From the NCBI RefSeq assembly GCF_018403325.1, contig NZ_BOSL01000014.1:1-64000 (forward strand): 64,000 nucleotides of DNA, written 5' to 3'. Positions 46,297-55,106 of the stretch are shown one piece after another (within the stretch, counting starts at the first letter, position 1; every line of letters starts with the position of its first letter). The translations under genes and the position numbers were made by a program. Source of the stretch: Paenibacillus vini. GTDB taxonomy: Bacteria > Bacillota > Bacilli > Paenibacillales > Paenibacillaceae. Under the pieces are notes generated by a model that saw nothing but the letters and a program-made list of their open reading frames with translations, was not told where the DNA came from and did no database searches.

Positions 46297-46433
46297 CTGG
46301 GTATTCTCCTCCTTGAATCGATAATCTGAAGGCAATCGACAAGTTCGTTACCCGGTATCTGCCTCGGCTTCTGACGGCGCAACAACGATGGGCCCCTCGT
46401 TTTAATCGCCTGCCGAAAAGTCAATTTCATACC

Positions 46434-46461
46434 GGAAACGTCTTATTCTCATTGCCGGTTT
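46434..46461 (+). promoter_or_regulatory. ECF-type promoter candidate
   Basis: GGAAAC (46434-46439) and CGGTTT (46456-46461) are separated by 16 bases, resembling SigW-group promoters (TGAAAC-N16-CGTA). It lies 131 bases before the sigma gene and would give autoregulation. Confidence 0.35.
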
Positions 46462-46592
46462 CATAAGTGATACGAACGAGAGAAGGTTTTGGATTTACAG
46501 AAACGAAAAAAAAATTCGGGGTTTTCAAACGCCTTCGTTTTTGGTAAAACGAGGATAAAGAGGGAAGAGTCAAGTACGGGAGGGAAGGAGTC

Positions 46593-47186
46593 ATGGACCC
46601 GCATAATGAAGAAATGGCGATTTCGCTGCGGGAGATGTGCGATGGATCGGTTGAAGCTTTCGATTTGTTTTACAGTGCCTACGCGCCATTTATCATGCAG
46701 GTAGCGCTTCGGCTGCTCGGGGAGAAGATGGAGGCGGAGGATATTTGTCATGAAGTATTCCTGGAGGTACTTCGGAGAGGCAAGGATTACGACCCGGCAC
46801 GCGGTTCTATCCGAGCCTGGCTTGCGGTAAAAACGAGAAGCCGCTGCCTGGACAGGCTGCGGCGGAGGCAGCGGGTCTCGCCGATCGCGGAGGAGTTAGG
46901 AAAGGCCGATCCTTCCGGCGAGGATCACATCCTGTCCCGGCTGGAGCAGGAAGCGTTGCGGACGGCGATTCACGGGCTGCCGGATACCCAAAAGAAGGCG
47001 ATTGTAGGATCGTATTATTCGCTGCAAACGCAGAGGCAAATGGCCGAAGCCTGGAACGTTCCGATCGGCACGGTAAAATCATGGATTCGCTACGGGCTGG
47101 TGAATCTGCGCAGGCAGTTGGAACAGCAAGGCTGGAACGGTTCGTCGGAAGGAGGGAAGCGGCATGGACAGGATGGTTCAATATAA
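46593..47186 (+). CDS. ECF-family RNA polymerase sigma factor
   Basis: A 197-residue sigma-70 family factor with region 2 (FDLFYSAYAPFIMQVALRLLGEKMEAEDICHEVFLEVLRRGKDYDPARGSIRAWLAVKTRSRCLDRLRR) and region 4 (LPDTQKKAIVGSYYSLQTQRQMAEAWNVPIGTVKSWIRYGLVNLRRQL), no regions 1 or 3. GGGAGGGAAGGAG precedes the ATG. The gene overlaps the anti-sigma gene by 23 bases. It probably responds to envelope stress; divergent position makes the NEW3/ABC operon a likely target. Confidence 0.93.
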   Translation: MDPHNEEMAISLREMCDGSVEAFDLFYSAYAPFIMQVALRLLGEKMEAEDICHEVFLEVLRRGKDYDPARGSIRAWLAVKTRSRCLDRLRRRQRVSPIAEELGKADPSGEDHILSRLEQEALRTAIHGLPDTQKKAIVGSYYSLQTQRQMAEAWNVPIGTVKSWIRYGLVNLRRQLEQQGWNGSSEGGKRHGQDGSI

Positions 47187-47994
47187 CTTCATGACAACGG
47201 GAGAAAACCGAAGCGGTTCCTCTTGCTTGAAGTCCTTTTCCGAGGAAGAATGGATCGATTGGTTAATGGGACTTGGAGGAGAGGCCCGCCGAGCGGAGAT
47301 GGAGGCTCATTTGTCAGCCTGTCCGTGCTGCAGAGAGATCTGCGAAGCTTGGGAGCCTCTTGTATCTCCGGACACCACAACAGATTTATCGAATGGCCCG
47401 GATTCCTGCACAAATGTCCTGCTTTCCGAATCGCTTCATCGCAGGCTGCGCCGGCGGGTTTATCTTACCAGGATTCGCTCTGCGGCCAAAAATCTGCTTG
47501 CCGTTCGTTTCAAAGGCGGAGCCCTGCTCACCGGAGCGTTCATACTGCTCATCTTTGTCGGATGGATTTTCCGGACCGGGCTGCATAACGATGAATCCTG
47601 GGGAAATTACGTGGAACGTTACGAGCCGTCAGCCATATCGGTGATGCAGAGACCCGACAGCATTTCATACCCGATGGATTGGGGGCGGCCCGAGCCGGAG
47701 GCCGGCGTCGTCTGGTATAATGAGAATTCCAGGGAGATGCTGATGCTGGTGGGGGGCCTTGTGCCGGCAGAGGACCAAGTGCTTCATGTCTGGGCCGTCA
47801 AGGCTGGAAGCCGCGATAGTCTGGGGCTACTGCAGTATCATGCTTATCGTGCGCATTTGTACGTGAAAGACAGGGATGTTCTGGATGAGGCCGACAATAT
47901 AGAACTGACAATTGAGTCAAAAGATGGCGGTCCATCGACAAGATTGCAGCAGGTTATGTTTTCTGTGGACCTGAACGGACGGGAATTAGAATAG
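47164..47994 (+). CDS. Membrane anti-sigma factor with zinc-binding ZAS motif
   Basis: A 276-residue protein: cytoplasmic ZAS domain with His49-x3-Cys53-x2-Cys56 (HLSACPCC), one membrane helix (about 119-138), and an extracellular anti-sigma-K-like domain (VVWYNENSREMLMLVGGLVPAEDQVLHVWAVKAGSRDSLGLLQYH...). It should hold the ECF factor inactive until a signal reaches its outer domain. The ATG at 47164 is inside the sigma gene; GAAGGAGGG lies just upstream. Confidence 0.87.
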   Translation: MDRMVQYNFMTTGENRSGSSCLKSFSEEEWIDWLMGLGGEARRAEMEAHLSACPCCREICEAWEPLVSPDTTTDLSNGPDSCTNVLLSESLHRRLRRRVYLTRIRSAAKNLLAVRFKGGALLTGAFILLIFVGWIFRTGLHNDESWGNYVERYEPSAISVMQRPDSISYPMDWGRPEPEAGVVWYNENSREMLMLVGGLVPAEDQVLHVWAVKAGSRDSLGLLQYHAYRAHLYVKDRDVLDEADNIELTIESKDGGPSTRLQQVMFSVDLNGRELE

Positions 47995-48041
47995 AGTCCG
48001 GCTTCGGCAACTTTGCTATAGACAGAGAGGACGGATACGAA

Positions 48042-48854
48042 TTGGAACAGCTTGTTTTTCTTGGAACGGGAGACGCCATGGGCGTGCCGAGAGTATATTG
48101 CGGTTGCGCCATATGTGAAGAGGCGAGAAAGGGCGGGGTAAACCGTCGATACCGTTCTCTGGTAGCGGTTGAAGCGGAACGGACTGGAGAGAATCAAGGG
48201 AACCCGTTCCCGTTTGGCGAAGAGGAGGGGTTCCTGATTGATTGCGGTCCGGATTGGCGCAGTGCGATGGAAAGGCGGGAACAGCGCTTCGCGGGTCAAG
48301 TGTTGGTGACACATGCGCATTTCGACCATATCGGCGGTTTGCCGGAATGGGCTGACGCCTGCCGCTGGCTGGATCGGAAAGGACAGTTGTATGCGCCGCA
48401 AGAGGTGCTGGATACGATATTGCGGCAGTATCCGTGGCTGGACCGGAATCTCGATTTGCATACCGTGGATCAGGGAGTTACTTTGGCGGGTTGGAGCATC
48501 CGCGGATGGAAAGTAAACCACGGCAAGAATGGCTACTCCTATGCGTATCGACTGGAGAAGGACGGCTTTGTTTGGGCCTACTGTTCGGATTCGATTGCCC
48601 TTCCCCCCGAGCAGCGCGGGCTGTTGGCCGAATTGGATCTGCTGGTACTGGGTACAAGCTTTTACCATGAAACCGCAGAATTCTCCACCCGTTCGGTGTA
48701 TGACGTAAAAGAAGCGCTTGAGCTTCTGCAGGAAATAAAACCGAAGCGGACGATTTTTACACATATGTCTCATGACATTGACCTGCGGCGGGATTACGGC
48801 TTGCCGGAAGGTGTGGAATACGCACGGACAGGGCAGACCGTTTTGCTCCGGTAA
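48042..48854 (+). CDS. PhnP-like metallo-beta-lactamase-fold hydrolase
   Basis: A 270-residue MBL-fold protein with the metal motif HAHFDH (His91, His93, Asp95, His96), the opening FLGTGDAMGVPRVYCGCAICEEAR typical of PhnP (5-phosphoribosyl 1,2-cyclic phosphate phosphodiesterase) relatives, and later metal-ligand positions in YCSDSIAL and FTHMSHD. In the PhnP group the Cys residues near the start bind a structural zinc. Start TTG at 48042 has AGAGAGGACGG upstream. No phosphonate genes adjoin, so the substrate may be another cyclic nucleotide. Confidence 0.85.
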   Translation: MEQLVFLGTGDAMGVPRVYCGCAICEEARKGGVNRRYRSLVAVEAERTGENQGNPFPFGEEEGFLIDCGPDWRSAMERREQRFAGQVLVTHAHFDHIGGLPEWADACRWLDRKGQLYAPQEVLDTILRQYPWLDRNLDLHTVDQGVTLAGWSIRGWKVNHGKNGYSYAYRLEKDGFVWAYCSDSIALPPEQRGLLAELDLLVLGTSFYHETAEFSTRSVYDVKEALELLQEIKPKRTIFTHMSHDIDLRRDYGLPEGVEYARTGQTVLLR

Positions 48855-48878
48855 AAACGGCAATCACATTAAGAATTG

Positions 48879-48925
48879 AAAAAGACTTCGAGTATCACCG
48901 GTCGGGTGATATCCGAAGTCTTTTT
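48879..48925. terminator. Bidirectional intrinsic terminator
   Basis: AAAAAGACTTCG (48879-48890) pairs with CGAAGTCTTTTT (48914-48925), with an inner ATCACC/GGTGAT stem. It serves both the MBL gene and the convergent HAD gene. Confidence 0.92.
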
Positions 48926-48943
48926 GTTCGTTGCGTATGGTGT

Positions 48944-49747
48944 TTATGCTTCAGTACCAAGTACAAACTTGTCGATGACGTGCTTGACGCCATCCTCGTT
49001 GTTGCTTGCCGTGACATAGTCGGCGATTTCTTTCAGCGCCGGGATGGCATTGCCCATGGCGACGCCGAGACCGGCGGCCTCCAGCATCTCATGGTCGTTC
49101 CAGGAATCCCCGATCGCGATGCACTCCGAAAGATCGCAGCCGAAATGGTCGGCGAGGAATTTCAGCGCATGGCCTTTGGTTCCCTCATGATGCATAATTT
49201 CAAGGAATTGCGGCTTCGATTTGGTAATGTGTACGCCGTTGCCGAGCAGTTCGCGAAGCACAGGAGCGATTTCGTCCAGGTAGTCCGGATCGTCGATGAT
49301 GAGCATTTTCGGCGTCGGCTGGGCGACGAGTTTGGAAAAGTCCGGTTCGATATAATATTTGGTTTTGTTCAGGTCCGTATAGTCGATAATTTTTTGGTTT
49401 TCTTCGCGGGCGTAAAGCTTGTCGTCGATATAGGTTTGCAGATGCAGATTATGCTCGATGCAATATTCAAACAGCTTCTGCGCAGCATCCTTCGGAACAT
49501 AACGCTCGTACAGCACTTGCTCGTCCAGAAGATTTTTGACCAGCGCGCCTTGATAAGTAATGATAGGAACGTTCAGTCCGGTTTGGCGGGCGATCGCCTG
49601 GGCCGAGGCGTAAGCCCGTCCGGTTGCCAGAGTGACGACGGCCCCTTTCGCTACGGCCTGCTCCAGCGCCTGTTGTGTGGCAGGGGTTACTTCTTTGTCA
49701 TCATTAATCAGTGTATCGTCGATGTCGATTGCAATGAGTTTATACAA
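48944..49747 (-). CDS. Cof-type HAD hydrolase (sugar/flavin phosphatase)
   Basis: A 267-residue HAD-superfamily protein of the Cof/YidA type. Motif I is AIDIDDTL (nucleophile Asp8, acid/base Asp10), motif II TLATGRAY, motif III the Lys in the HEGTKGHAL region, and motif IV AIGDSWNDHEML, with a type IIB cap between. It probably dephosphorylates sugar phosphates or related metabolites. AAGGAGAGAA lies upstream of the ATG at 49747. Confidence 0.9.
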   Translation of the reverse strand: MYKLIAIDIDDTLINDDKEVTPATQQALEQAVAKGAVVTLATGRAYASAQAIARQTGLNVPIITYQGALVKNLLDEQVLYERYVPKDAAQKLFEYCIEHNLHLQTYIDDKLYAREENQKIIDYTDLNKTKYYIEPDFSKLVAQPTPKMLIIDDPDYLDEIAPVLRELLGNGVHITKSKPQFLEIMHHEGTKGHALKFLADHFGCDLSECIAIGDSWNDHEMLEAAGLGVAMGNAIPALKEIADYVTASNNEDGVKHVIDKFVLGTEA

Positions 49748-49925
49748 TGTGTTCTCTCCTTTTCGGGACGAAAGCGGCTTTCATCCTTCTGTCTCTAAAA
49801 AATTCAACTGCTTCTATTGTACCTCACAAGGCTCAGATTTCAATTCCGCGAATGGTCATTCCCGCAAAAATACATGCACATCATATCAACCGAGGCAAAA
49901 TCAAGCCTGGCGCCCCTCAAAAACC

Positions 49926-49963
49926 GGGAAGAATGGCAAGAACAAGCTAAACCAATTCTTCCC
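49926..49963. repeat. Hairpin in the HAD / serine hydrolase divergent region
   Basis: GGGAAGAATGG (49926-49936) pairs with CCAATTCTTCCC (49952-49963) with one bulge. Read on the bottom strand it is followed by GGTTTTTG, terminator-like, yet no gene ends here. The rest of this 304-bp divergent interval holds no obvious gene. Confidence 0.5.
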
Positions 49964-50050
49964 TTTACGGGAATATATGTTCTCAGGTAGAATAAAGAAG
50001 GATTTCATATTCCAAAATGTACCAATCAATGATTCAGGGAGGGAACAAGT

Positions 50051-51220
50051 ATGCCGAGAACGTTGCAGATCACCCCGGGAGTGATCCATTCGTCGCCGGA
50101 AAGTCTGGGGTTTGATCCAACACGTTTGAAGAAATTGGATCATCATTTTACGGGCCTGGTCGAAACGGGGAAAATCCAGGGAGCAAGCTACTTGGTGGCG
50201 CGGGATGGTCAAATCGTGGCCAATTGTGCGATAGGAAGTTTAACCTATCATGATGGAAGCCCCGGGCTGCAGCCGGATTCGATCCGGAAAGTGTATTCCA
50301 TTACGAAAGCGTTTACCGCCGTTGCCATCGCCAAGCTTGCGGAAGAAGGCAAGTTATTCTATCAGCAGCCCGTCAATACTCTGATACCGGAGTTTGATAC
50401 GGAGAAGCACCGGGACATAACGATTTGGCATCTGTTGACGCATACTTCGGGGTTAATGGCGGATCCGGGCTGCCAAACCGAGCCTTATCAGCTCCCTTGG
50501 TATGAATGGTGGATTCATGAGAAGAAGGAGCATAGCAAAGACGGGCGCCTGCCGGACGGAGAATGGATCCGTACGATTCTTAGCGGACGAATGTGGTGCA
50601 AGCCGGGTGAACAGTGGAATTATTGCACGGCCGGCTATGCCATTCTTGGAGAGATTATCGCCAGAGCCAGCGGAAAGTCATATGGACAATACATACAGGA
50701 AGAAATTACGGGACCGCTAGGCATGGAACGCACGTTTTTGAATACGGTTCCAGAGGAGTTTCACGCAGAGGTATGTTACGTCAACCGTTGGCAGGAGAAT
50801 GAATTCCGGTCGCCACACGATATGACGGGCATCCCGGCCGCCGCAGGAAACGGTATATTTTCCACGCTGGAGGATTTGTGGAAGTTCGGGCAGTGCCTGC
50901 TTGACGAAGGCACCAGCAACGCCTACACCCTGCTCGGCAGAAGAATGGCCCGGAATTTGGTCTCCAATCAATTGAATAACGTGCCCTCGACCTGCTGGGG
51001 AGATAAGGTGAAGAATTATCCGATGTCTCTCGGCTTGAATCTGAATCATAACGATATCTGCACGCCGGGGACATTTTCTCACGAAGGTGCCGGGCATAGC
51101 GGATTGTACGTCGATCCGGTCGAGAGGCTGGTCTATGTATTCTTCGTGCCAAGCCTCACGGGATGGGTGCCTGAAGCGATTATCAATCCGAGGGCTATTG
51201 TCTGGTCGTCGCTGTTGTAG
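50051..51220 (+). CDS. Class C beta-lactamase-fold serine hydrolase
   Basis: A 389-residue protein of the beta-lactamase/EstB family with catalytic Ser83 and Lys86 in SITK, Tyr191 in NYCTAGY, and His344-Glu-Gly in place of the KTG triad motif. No signal peptide is seen (MPRTLQITPGVIHSS), so it is cytoplasmic; an esterase or peptidase on an internal substrate is more likely than a resistance lactamase. GGGAGGG precedes the ATG. It has a tandem paralogue 42 bases downstream. Confidence 0.87.
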   Translation: MPRTLQITPGVIHSSPESLGFDPTRLKKLDHHFTGLVETGKIQGASYLVARDGQIVANCAIGSLTYHDGSPGLQPDSIRKVYSITKAFTAVAIAKLAEEGKLFYQQPVNTLIPEFDTEKHRDITIWHLLTHTSGLMADPGCQTEPYQLPWYEWWIHEKKEHSKDGRLPDGEWIRTILSGRMWCKPGEQWNYCTAGYAILGEIIARASGKSYGQYIQEEITGPLGMERTFLNTVPEEFHAEVCYVNRWQENEFRSPHDMTGIPAAAGNGIFSTLEDLWKFGQCLLDEGTSNAYTLLGRRMARNLVSNQLNNVPSTCWGDKVKNYPMSLGLNLNHNDICTPGTFSHEGAGHSGLYVDPVERLVYVFFVPSLTGWVPEAIINPRAIVWSSLL

Positions 51221-51262
51221 ACGGGCGGAACTTGCGCTCCTATATAGAAAGGAATGGTATTC

Positions 51263-52474
51263 ATGAATTTAACCATGAGCTTACATCATGGACGACTGGA
51301 TGCGACGCCGGAAGAAGCCGGTTTCCGGCAAGAAGCATTGGACCGTCTCGACAAGCTGCTCGGAGAACTTATACAGGACCGTAAAATTCAAGGCGCTTCC
51401 TATCTCCTCGCGAGGGGAGGCAAGACATTTGCCCATACTTCAATGGGATCCCTCCGTCATACCGAGTTTAGCGGCGATCTCAAGCCGGGCTCCATTCGCG
51501 GAATCGCCTCCGTTACGAAGTGGTTTACGATGGTTGCAGTGCTGACTCTGATGGAAGAGGGCAAGCTTCATCTGACTCAGCCAATTAAAGACTGGATTCC
51601 GGAGTTCGACCACAGATTTTATGAAAAGATCAATATCACTCATCTGTTGACCCATACCTCGGGTTTGGCACCGGATATGGGATATTTTCTTGAGCCTTAT
51701 CCGGTAGGCTGGTGGGATCTCGAGTTTGCCTATGCGGAGGATGAGACCGAAGACGATAAGGAAGAGAAACCGCGGCGGAGCCAGAAGGAGGAAATTGCGG
51801 AGCGCAAATCGCGATGGATCAAAGCGATGCTGGCCGGACCGCCGGTTTGTCCGCCAGGGGAGCAGTGGAACTATTGCACGGCAGGCTATATACTGCTCGG
51901 TGAAATCATTAGCCGGATCAGCGGGCAAAGTTATGAAGACTATGTTTACGAGTCGATATTACGACCGCTCGGGATGGAGAAGACCTTTTTTACCGTGCCT
52001 GAGCCTCTACATGATGAGGTTTGCGTCACTAATGACTGGGAGCTTCAAAAATTATCGCGGGATAAGGAACCCGCGTGGGCCGGGCCTCGTTCGGGCGGCG
52101 GATTATTTTCTACGCTGGAGGATTTAAATAAGTTCGGTCAAATGCTGCTAAACAAGGGCACCTATAATGGAGCCAGAATCCTGGGCCGCAAAACGGTGGA
52201 AATGCTGTCCAGGGTTCAGGTTCCGGGCGGACTTCCGGCTTTCGGTTGGGGCGAACGCCAGAAGGACAGCGAATTTGGGCTGGGCAGCTCATTGGGAAGA
52301 GTGTTTGATCCGTATAAGCCGAACACGATTTTTCATGAGGGCGCGGGGCGGTGCGCTTTGATGGTGGATCCGGATGAGGAGCTGGTAGTCGCCTTTTTTG
52401 TGCCTTCCATCGAGAGCTGGGTGCCGGAATCAATCATCAGCGTGAAAAATGTGATTTGGTCGGGCTTGCAATGA
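51263..52474 (+). CDS. Class C beta-lactamase-fold serine hydrolase, tandem paralogue
   Basis: A 403-residue paralogue of the preceding protein with Ser83 and Lys86 in SVTK, Tyr204 in NYCTAGY and FHEGAG near the C-terminus. It carries an acidic-then-basic insertion (about 157-182, EDETEDDKEEKPRRSQKEE) missing from its neighbour. No signal peptide. AAAGGA lies about ten bases before the ATG at 51263; an ATG at 51254 overlaps this. The stop overlaps the permease start (ATGA at 52471), coupling it to the exporter. Confidence 0.85.
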   Translation: MNLTMSLHHGRLDATPEEAGFRQEALDRLDKLLGELIQDRKIQGASYLLARGGKTFAHTSMGSLRHTEFSGDLKPGSIRGIASVTKWFTMVAVLTLMEEGKLHLTQPIKDWIPEFDHRFYEKINITHLLTHTSGLAPDMGYFLEPYPVGWWDLEFAYAEDETEDDKEEKPRRSQKEEIAERKSRWIKAMLAGPPVCPPGEQWNYCTAGYILLGEIISRISGQSYEDYVYESILRPLGMEKTFFTVPEPLHDEVCVTNDWELQKLSRDKEPAWAGPRSGGGLFSTLEDLNKFGQMLLNKGTYNGARILGRKTVEMLSRVQVPGGLPAFGWGERQKDSEFGLGSSLGRVFDPYKPNTIFHEGAGRCALMVDPDEELVVAFFVPSIESWVPESIISVKNVIWSGLQ

Positions 52475-53280
52475 AACGCCCGTTTGGCATTATTAAGGCG
52501 GTAGGCTGGGCCACTTATAAAGAGTGGGCGGCCTTCCGCTCCCATATGGCGGTCTCCATCCTCATCGGGCCCATTTATTTTCTGGTGCAGTACTTTATCT
52601 GGAGCGCCGTCTTTTCTTCCAGGGAGACTTTGAACGGATTCACCCTGACACAAATGCTTGCTTATTACGGAATCATGTCTTGCATTAACTATCTTACCTT
52701 CGATTTCGCCGATTGGAATTTACAGATGCTGATTCGGACGGGCAAGTACGTAACCTTTGTGCTGCGCCCGGTTTCTCATGTGTTTTTTGCACTATGTCAA
52801 AAAATAGGCCATCGTTCGCTAGGCTTCTGGATGGAATTTTTGCCTGTTTTTCTGATCTATCTATGGGTCTTCCGGATCGACTTGCTTCCTTCCCGGCCGA
52901 TTTGGGCTGTAATCTCGGTAATTCTCGGCTTCCTGATGACATTTTTGGTGAATTACTGCATCGGTTTAACCGCCTTCTGGCTCACAAATGCCGACGGGGT
53001 GCGCAGCATGTTCCATTTGCTGCGCAATATTTCGGCAGGTGTTCTTGTCCCGCTGACCTTTTTTCCGGAGCTTATTCAGCGGGTGCTGTTCTTCCTGCCG
53101 TTTCAGTTTATGCAGTACGTGCCTGCAAGGGTATTTATCGGGGAATACGAGCTGGCCGGATTTACGATGTCCATTCCGCAAATTGTCGGACTCCAGGCAT
53201 TAGCCGTGCTGTTAATGTGGGGAATCACGGCGCTGCTGATTCGTCTTGGCAACCGTAAGTTTACGGGGGTGGGCGTATGA
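52471..53280 (+). CDS. ABC-2-family permease, first half
   Basis: A 269-residue membrane protein with six helices, of the DUF990/ABC-2 exporter type (KRPFGIIKAVGWATYKEWAAFRSHMAVSILIGPIYFLVQYFIWSAVF; SAGVLVPLTFFPELIQRVLFFLPFQFMQYVPARVFIGEY). It overlaps the upstream hydrolase and the downstream permease by ATGA. With the second permease it forms a heterodimeric channel. Confidence 0.83.
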   Translation: MKRPFGIIKAVGWATYKEWAAFRSHMAVSILIGPIYFLVQYFIWSAVFSSRETLNGFTLTQMLAYYGIMSCINYLTFDFADWNLQMLIRTGKYVTFVLRPVSHVFFALCQKIGHRSLGFWMEFLPVFLIYLWVFRIDLLPSRPIWAVISVILGFLMTFLVNYCIGLTAFWLTNADGVRSMFHLLRNISAGVLVPLTFFPELIQRVLFFLPFQFMQYVPARVFIGEYELAGFTMSIPQIVGLQALAVLLMWGITALLIRLGNRKFTGVGV

Positions 53281-54059
53281 AATCGGTTTTGAAGTGCTAT
53301 GCGGCAATTATGAAGACCAAGCTGGCCGAACGGATGGCCTACCGGGCCGATTTCTTCATCAGCATCCTGATGATGCTGATCGGGGATCTCATGTTTCCGC
53401 TAGTTACGCTGCTGCTTTATAGCTCGGGGGCTTCCTTTCCGGGCTGGACGCTGCGGGAAGCGATATTGATTCAGGGGATATTCACCTTGGCGAAGGGCGT
53501 AGCGTTTCCTTTCTTCTTTGGAATCGTGTCGACGACTTTGTATCATGTACGGGAGGGCTCGTACGATATTTTTCTGTTGAAGCCAAGGTCCGTCCTGTTT
53601 ATCACGATGGTTAGCTCCTTTGATATCGATGACTTCGGCAGACTGATCAGCGGCGGGTTATTGACCGGCTGGGCGCTGTCGGGGATGATGGTGCCGGGTG
53701 CGGGGGAATGGCTGCAATTCGGGGTCTTGTTCCTATGTTCGATGATTGTGCTGTTTGCGTTCTCGCTGTTCCTGTCGGGAATGCTGTTCAAATGGGTCGG
53801 GAGCAGCCGGGTTTATGAAATTTTCGACTCGGTATCCTTGTTCGGGATGTACCCGGGGAGTATTTTCTCCAAAACTTTTCAAAATGGGCTGACTTACGTC
53901 ATTCCGATAACGATGATCGGATTTCTTCCGGCCGCAGCTTTGTTGGGAAGGCCGGTGGCCGGCTCCTGGGTTGCAGGCGGGGTGTGCTTCCTGTTTCTGG
54001 GGGCGGGGCTGGCCTTCTGGCATTACATGCTGCGAAACTATACTAGTGCGGGGGGTTAA
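53277..54059 (+). CDS. ABC-2-family permease, second half (DUF990-like)
   Basis: A 260-residue membrane protein with six helices, of the same two-permease type (AERMAYRADFFISILMMLIGDLMFPLV; HVREGSYDIFLLKPRSVLFITMVSSFDIDDFGRLISG). The DIFLLKP motif is typical of DUF990 proteins. It starts by ATGA overlap at 53277 and ends three bases before the ATPase start. Confidence 0.83.
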   Translation: MKSVLKCYAAIMKTKLAERMAYRADFFISILMMLIGDLMFPLVTLLLYSSGASFPGWTLREAILIQGIFTLAKGVAFPFFFGIVSTTLYHVREGSYDIFLLKPRSVLFITMVSSFDIDDFGRLISGGLLTGWALSGMMVPGAGEWLQFGVLFLCSMIVLFAFSLFLSGMLFKWVGSSRVYEIFDSVSLFGMYPGSIFSKTFQNGLTYVIPITMIGFLPAAALLGRPVAGSWVAGGVCFLFLGAGLAFWHYMLRNYTSAGG

Positions 54060-54062
54060 GCC

Positions 54063-55037
54063 TTGATCATTCAAGTTCGGGAATTGCGAAAAAATTACAT
54101 GACGTATCAGCGGGGCGCTTCTTTCCGGGAGACGCTAAAGAGCGTATTCAAACGCAAAGCTATTACGGTGGAAGCGGTCAAGGGGCTAACGTTCGAGGTA
54201 GCTGAAGGTGATATTGTAGGCTTCCTCGGTCCGAACGGAGCGGGAAAATCGACTACGCTGAAGATGCTTACCGGCGTGCTGCACCCCACTTCAGGCGAGG
54301 TGCAAATCCTTGGCTTTACTCCATGGAAACAGCGCAAAAAATATGTACGCAACATAGGTGCCGTGTTCGGGCAAAAATCGCAGCTCCTATGGGATATTCC
54401 TCCGATTGATGCGTTCTATATGAACAAGGAAATATACGGTTTGGAGGAAGCGGCCTTTCGTGAAACGCTGGACCATCTGGTCGAACTGCTGGACGTTTCG
54501 GAAATTATCCGGAAGCCGACTCGCCAACTGTCCCTGGGCGAACGGATGAAATGCGAATTCATCATGGCGATGCTGCATCGCCCGTCGGTCGTGTTTCTGG
54601 ATGAACCGACGATCGGACTGGATGTCATCGCCAAGGAGAAGATTCGCGCGTTTATCCAGGAAATGAACTCGCAAGGGGTCACCTTTATTTTGACCACGCA
54701 TGATCTTGAAGATGTTGAACAGTTGGCGCGGCGGGTAATCGTAGTCAATCACGGGGAGATTGTATTTGATGACTCGATTTCGGCCCTGCGCGGGTTCCTC
54801 GGCGCGAAGAAGACCGTTCGCATTACGACCGAAAGCGCGGCGTTATGGGACGACATCCATGGGGTCAGGGTGTTGAGCCGCGAATCGGAGACGGAGACCG
54901 AGCTGGAGCTGGATACGGATAAGCTACCGCTCAAGGAGTTCATAAGACTTGTGAATGAACGGCATACGATTATGGATATGGCCATCGATGCGCTTCCGAT
55001 CGACGTCATCATCAAAGAACTGTACCAGGGAAGCTAA
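54063..55037 (+). CDS. ABC exporter ATPase (DUF990-partner type)
   Basis: A 324-residue ATPase with an unusual N-terminus containing MTYQRGASFRETLKSVFKRKAITVEAVKGL, typical of the DUF990-partner ATPase group, Walker A GPNGAGKST, signature LSLGERMKCEFIMAMLH, Walker B VVFLDEPTIGLDV and switch LTTHDLED. Start TTG at 54063 follows GGGGGG. It completes a hydrolase-hydrolase-permease-permease-ATPase operon closed by a strong terminator. Confidence 0.9.
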   Translation: MIIQVRELRKNYMTYQRGASFRETLKSVFKRKAITVEAVKGLTFEVAEGDIVGFLGPNGAGKSTTLKMLTGVLHPTSGEVQILGFTPWKQRKKYVRNIGAVFGQKSQLLWDIPPIDAFYMNKEIYGLEEAAFRETLDHLVELLDVSEIIRKPTRQLSLGERMKCEFIMAMLHRPSVVFLDEPTIGLDVIAKEKIRAFIQEMNSQGVTFILTTHDLEDVEQLARRVIVVNHGEIVFDDSISALRGFLGAKKTVRITTESAALWDDIHGVRVLSRESETETELELDTDKLPLKEFIRLVNERHTIMDMAIDALPIDVIIKELYQGS

Positions 55038-55043
55038 ATACGT

Positions 55044-55080
55044 AAGGCCCCAGGATGCTTCATTCCTGGGGCCTTGTCCT
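55044..55080 (+). terminator. Intrinsic terminator of the serine hydrolase/exporter operon
   Basis: AAGGCCCCAGGA (55044-55055) pairs with TCCTGGGGCCTT (55064-55075) in a perfect 12-base stem; TGTCCTATTTT follows. Confidence 0.85.
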
Positions 55081-55106
55081 ATTTTACCAAGGGAGGGGGG
55101 ATACCT

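Noticed and set aside
47844-48863. 339-codon frame on the bottom strand over the MBL hydrolase gene
   Set aside because: Overlaps a PhnP-like gene with intact metal motif; no domain recognised.
50051-52474. Tandem hydrolases as antibiotic-resistance beta-lactamases
   Set aside because: No signal peptide, HEG in place of KTG, and NYCT instead of YAN; closer to EstB-like esterases.
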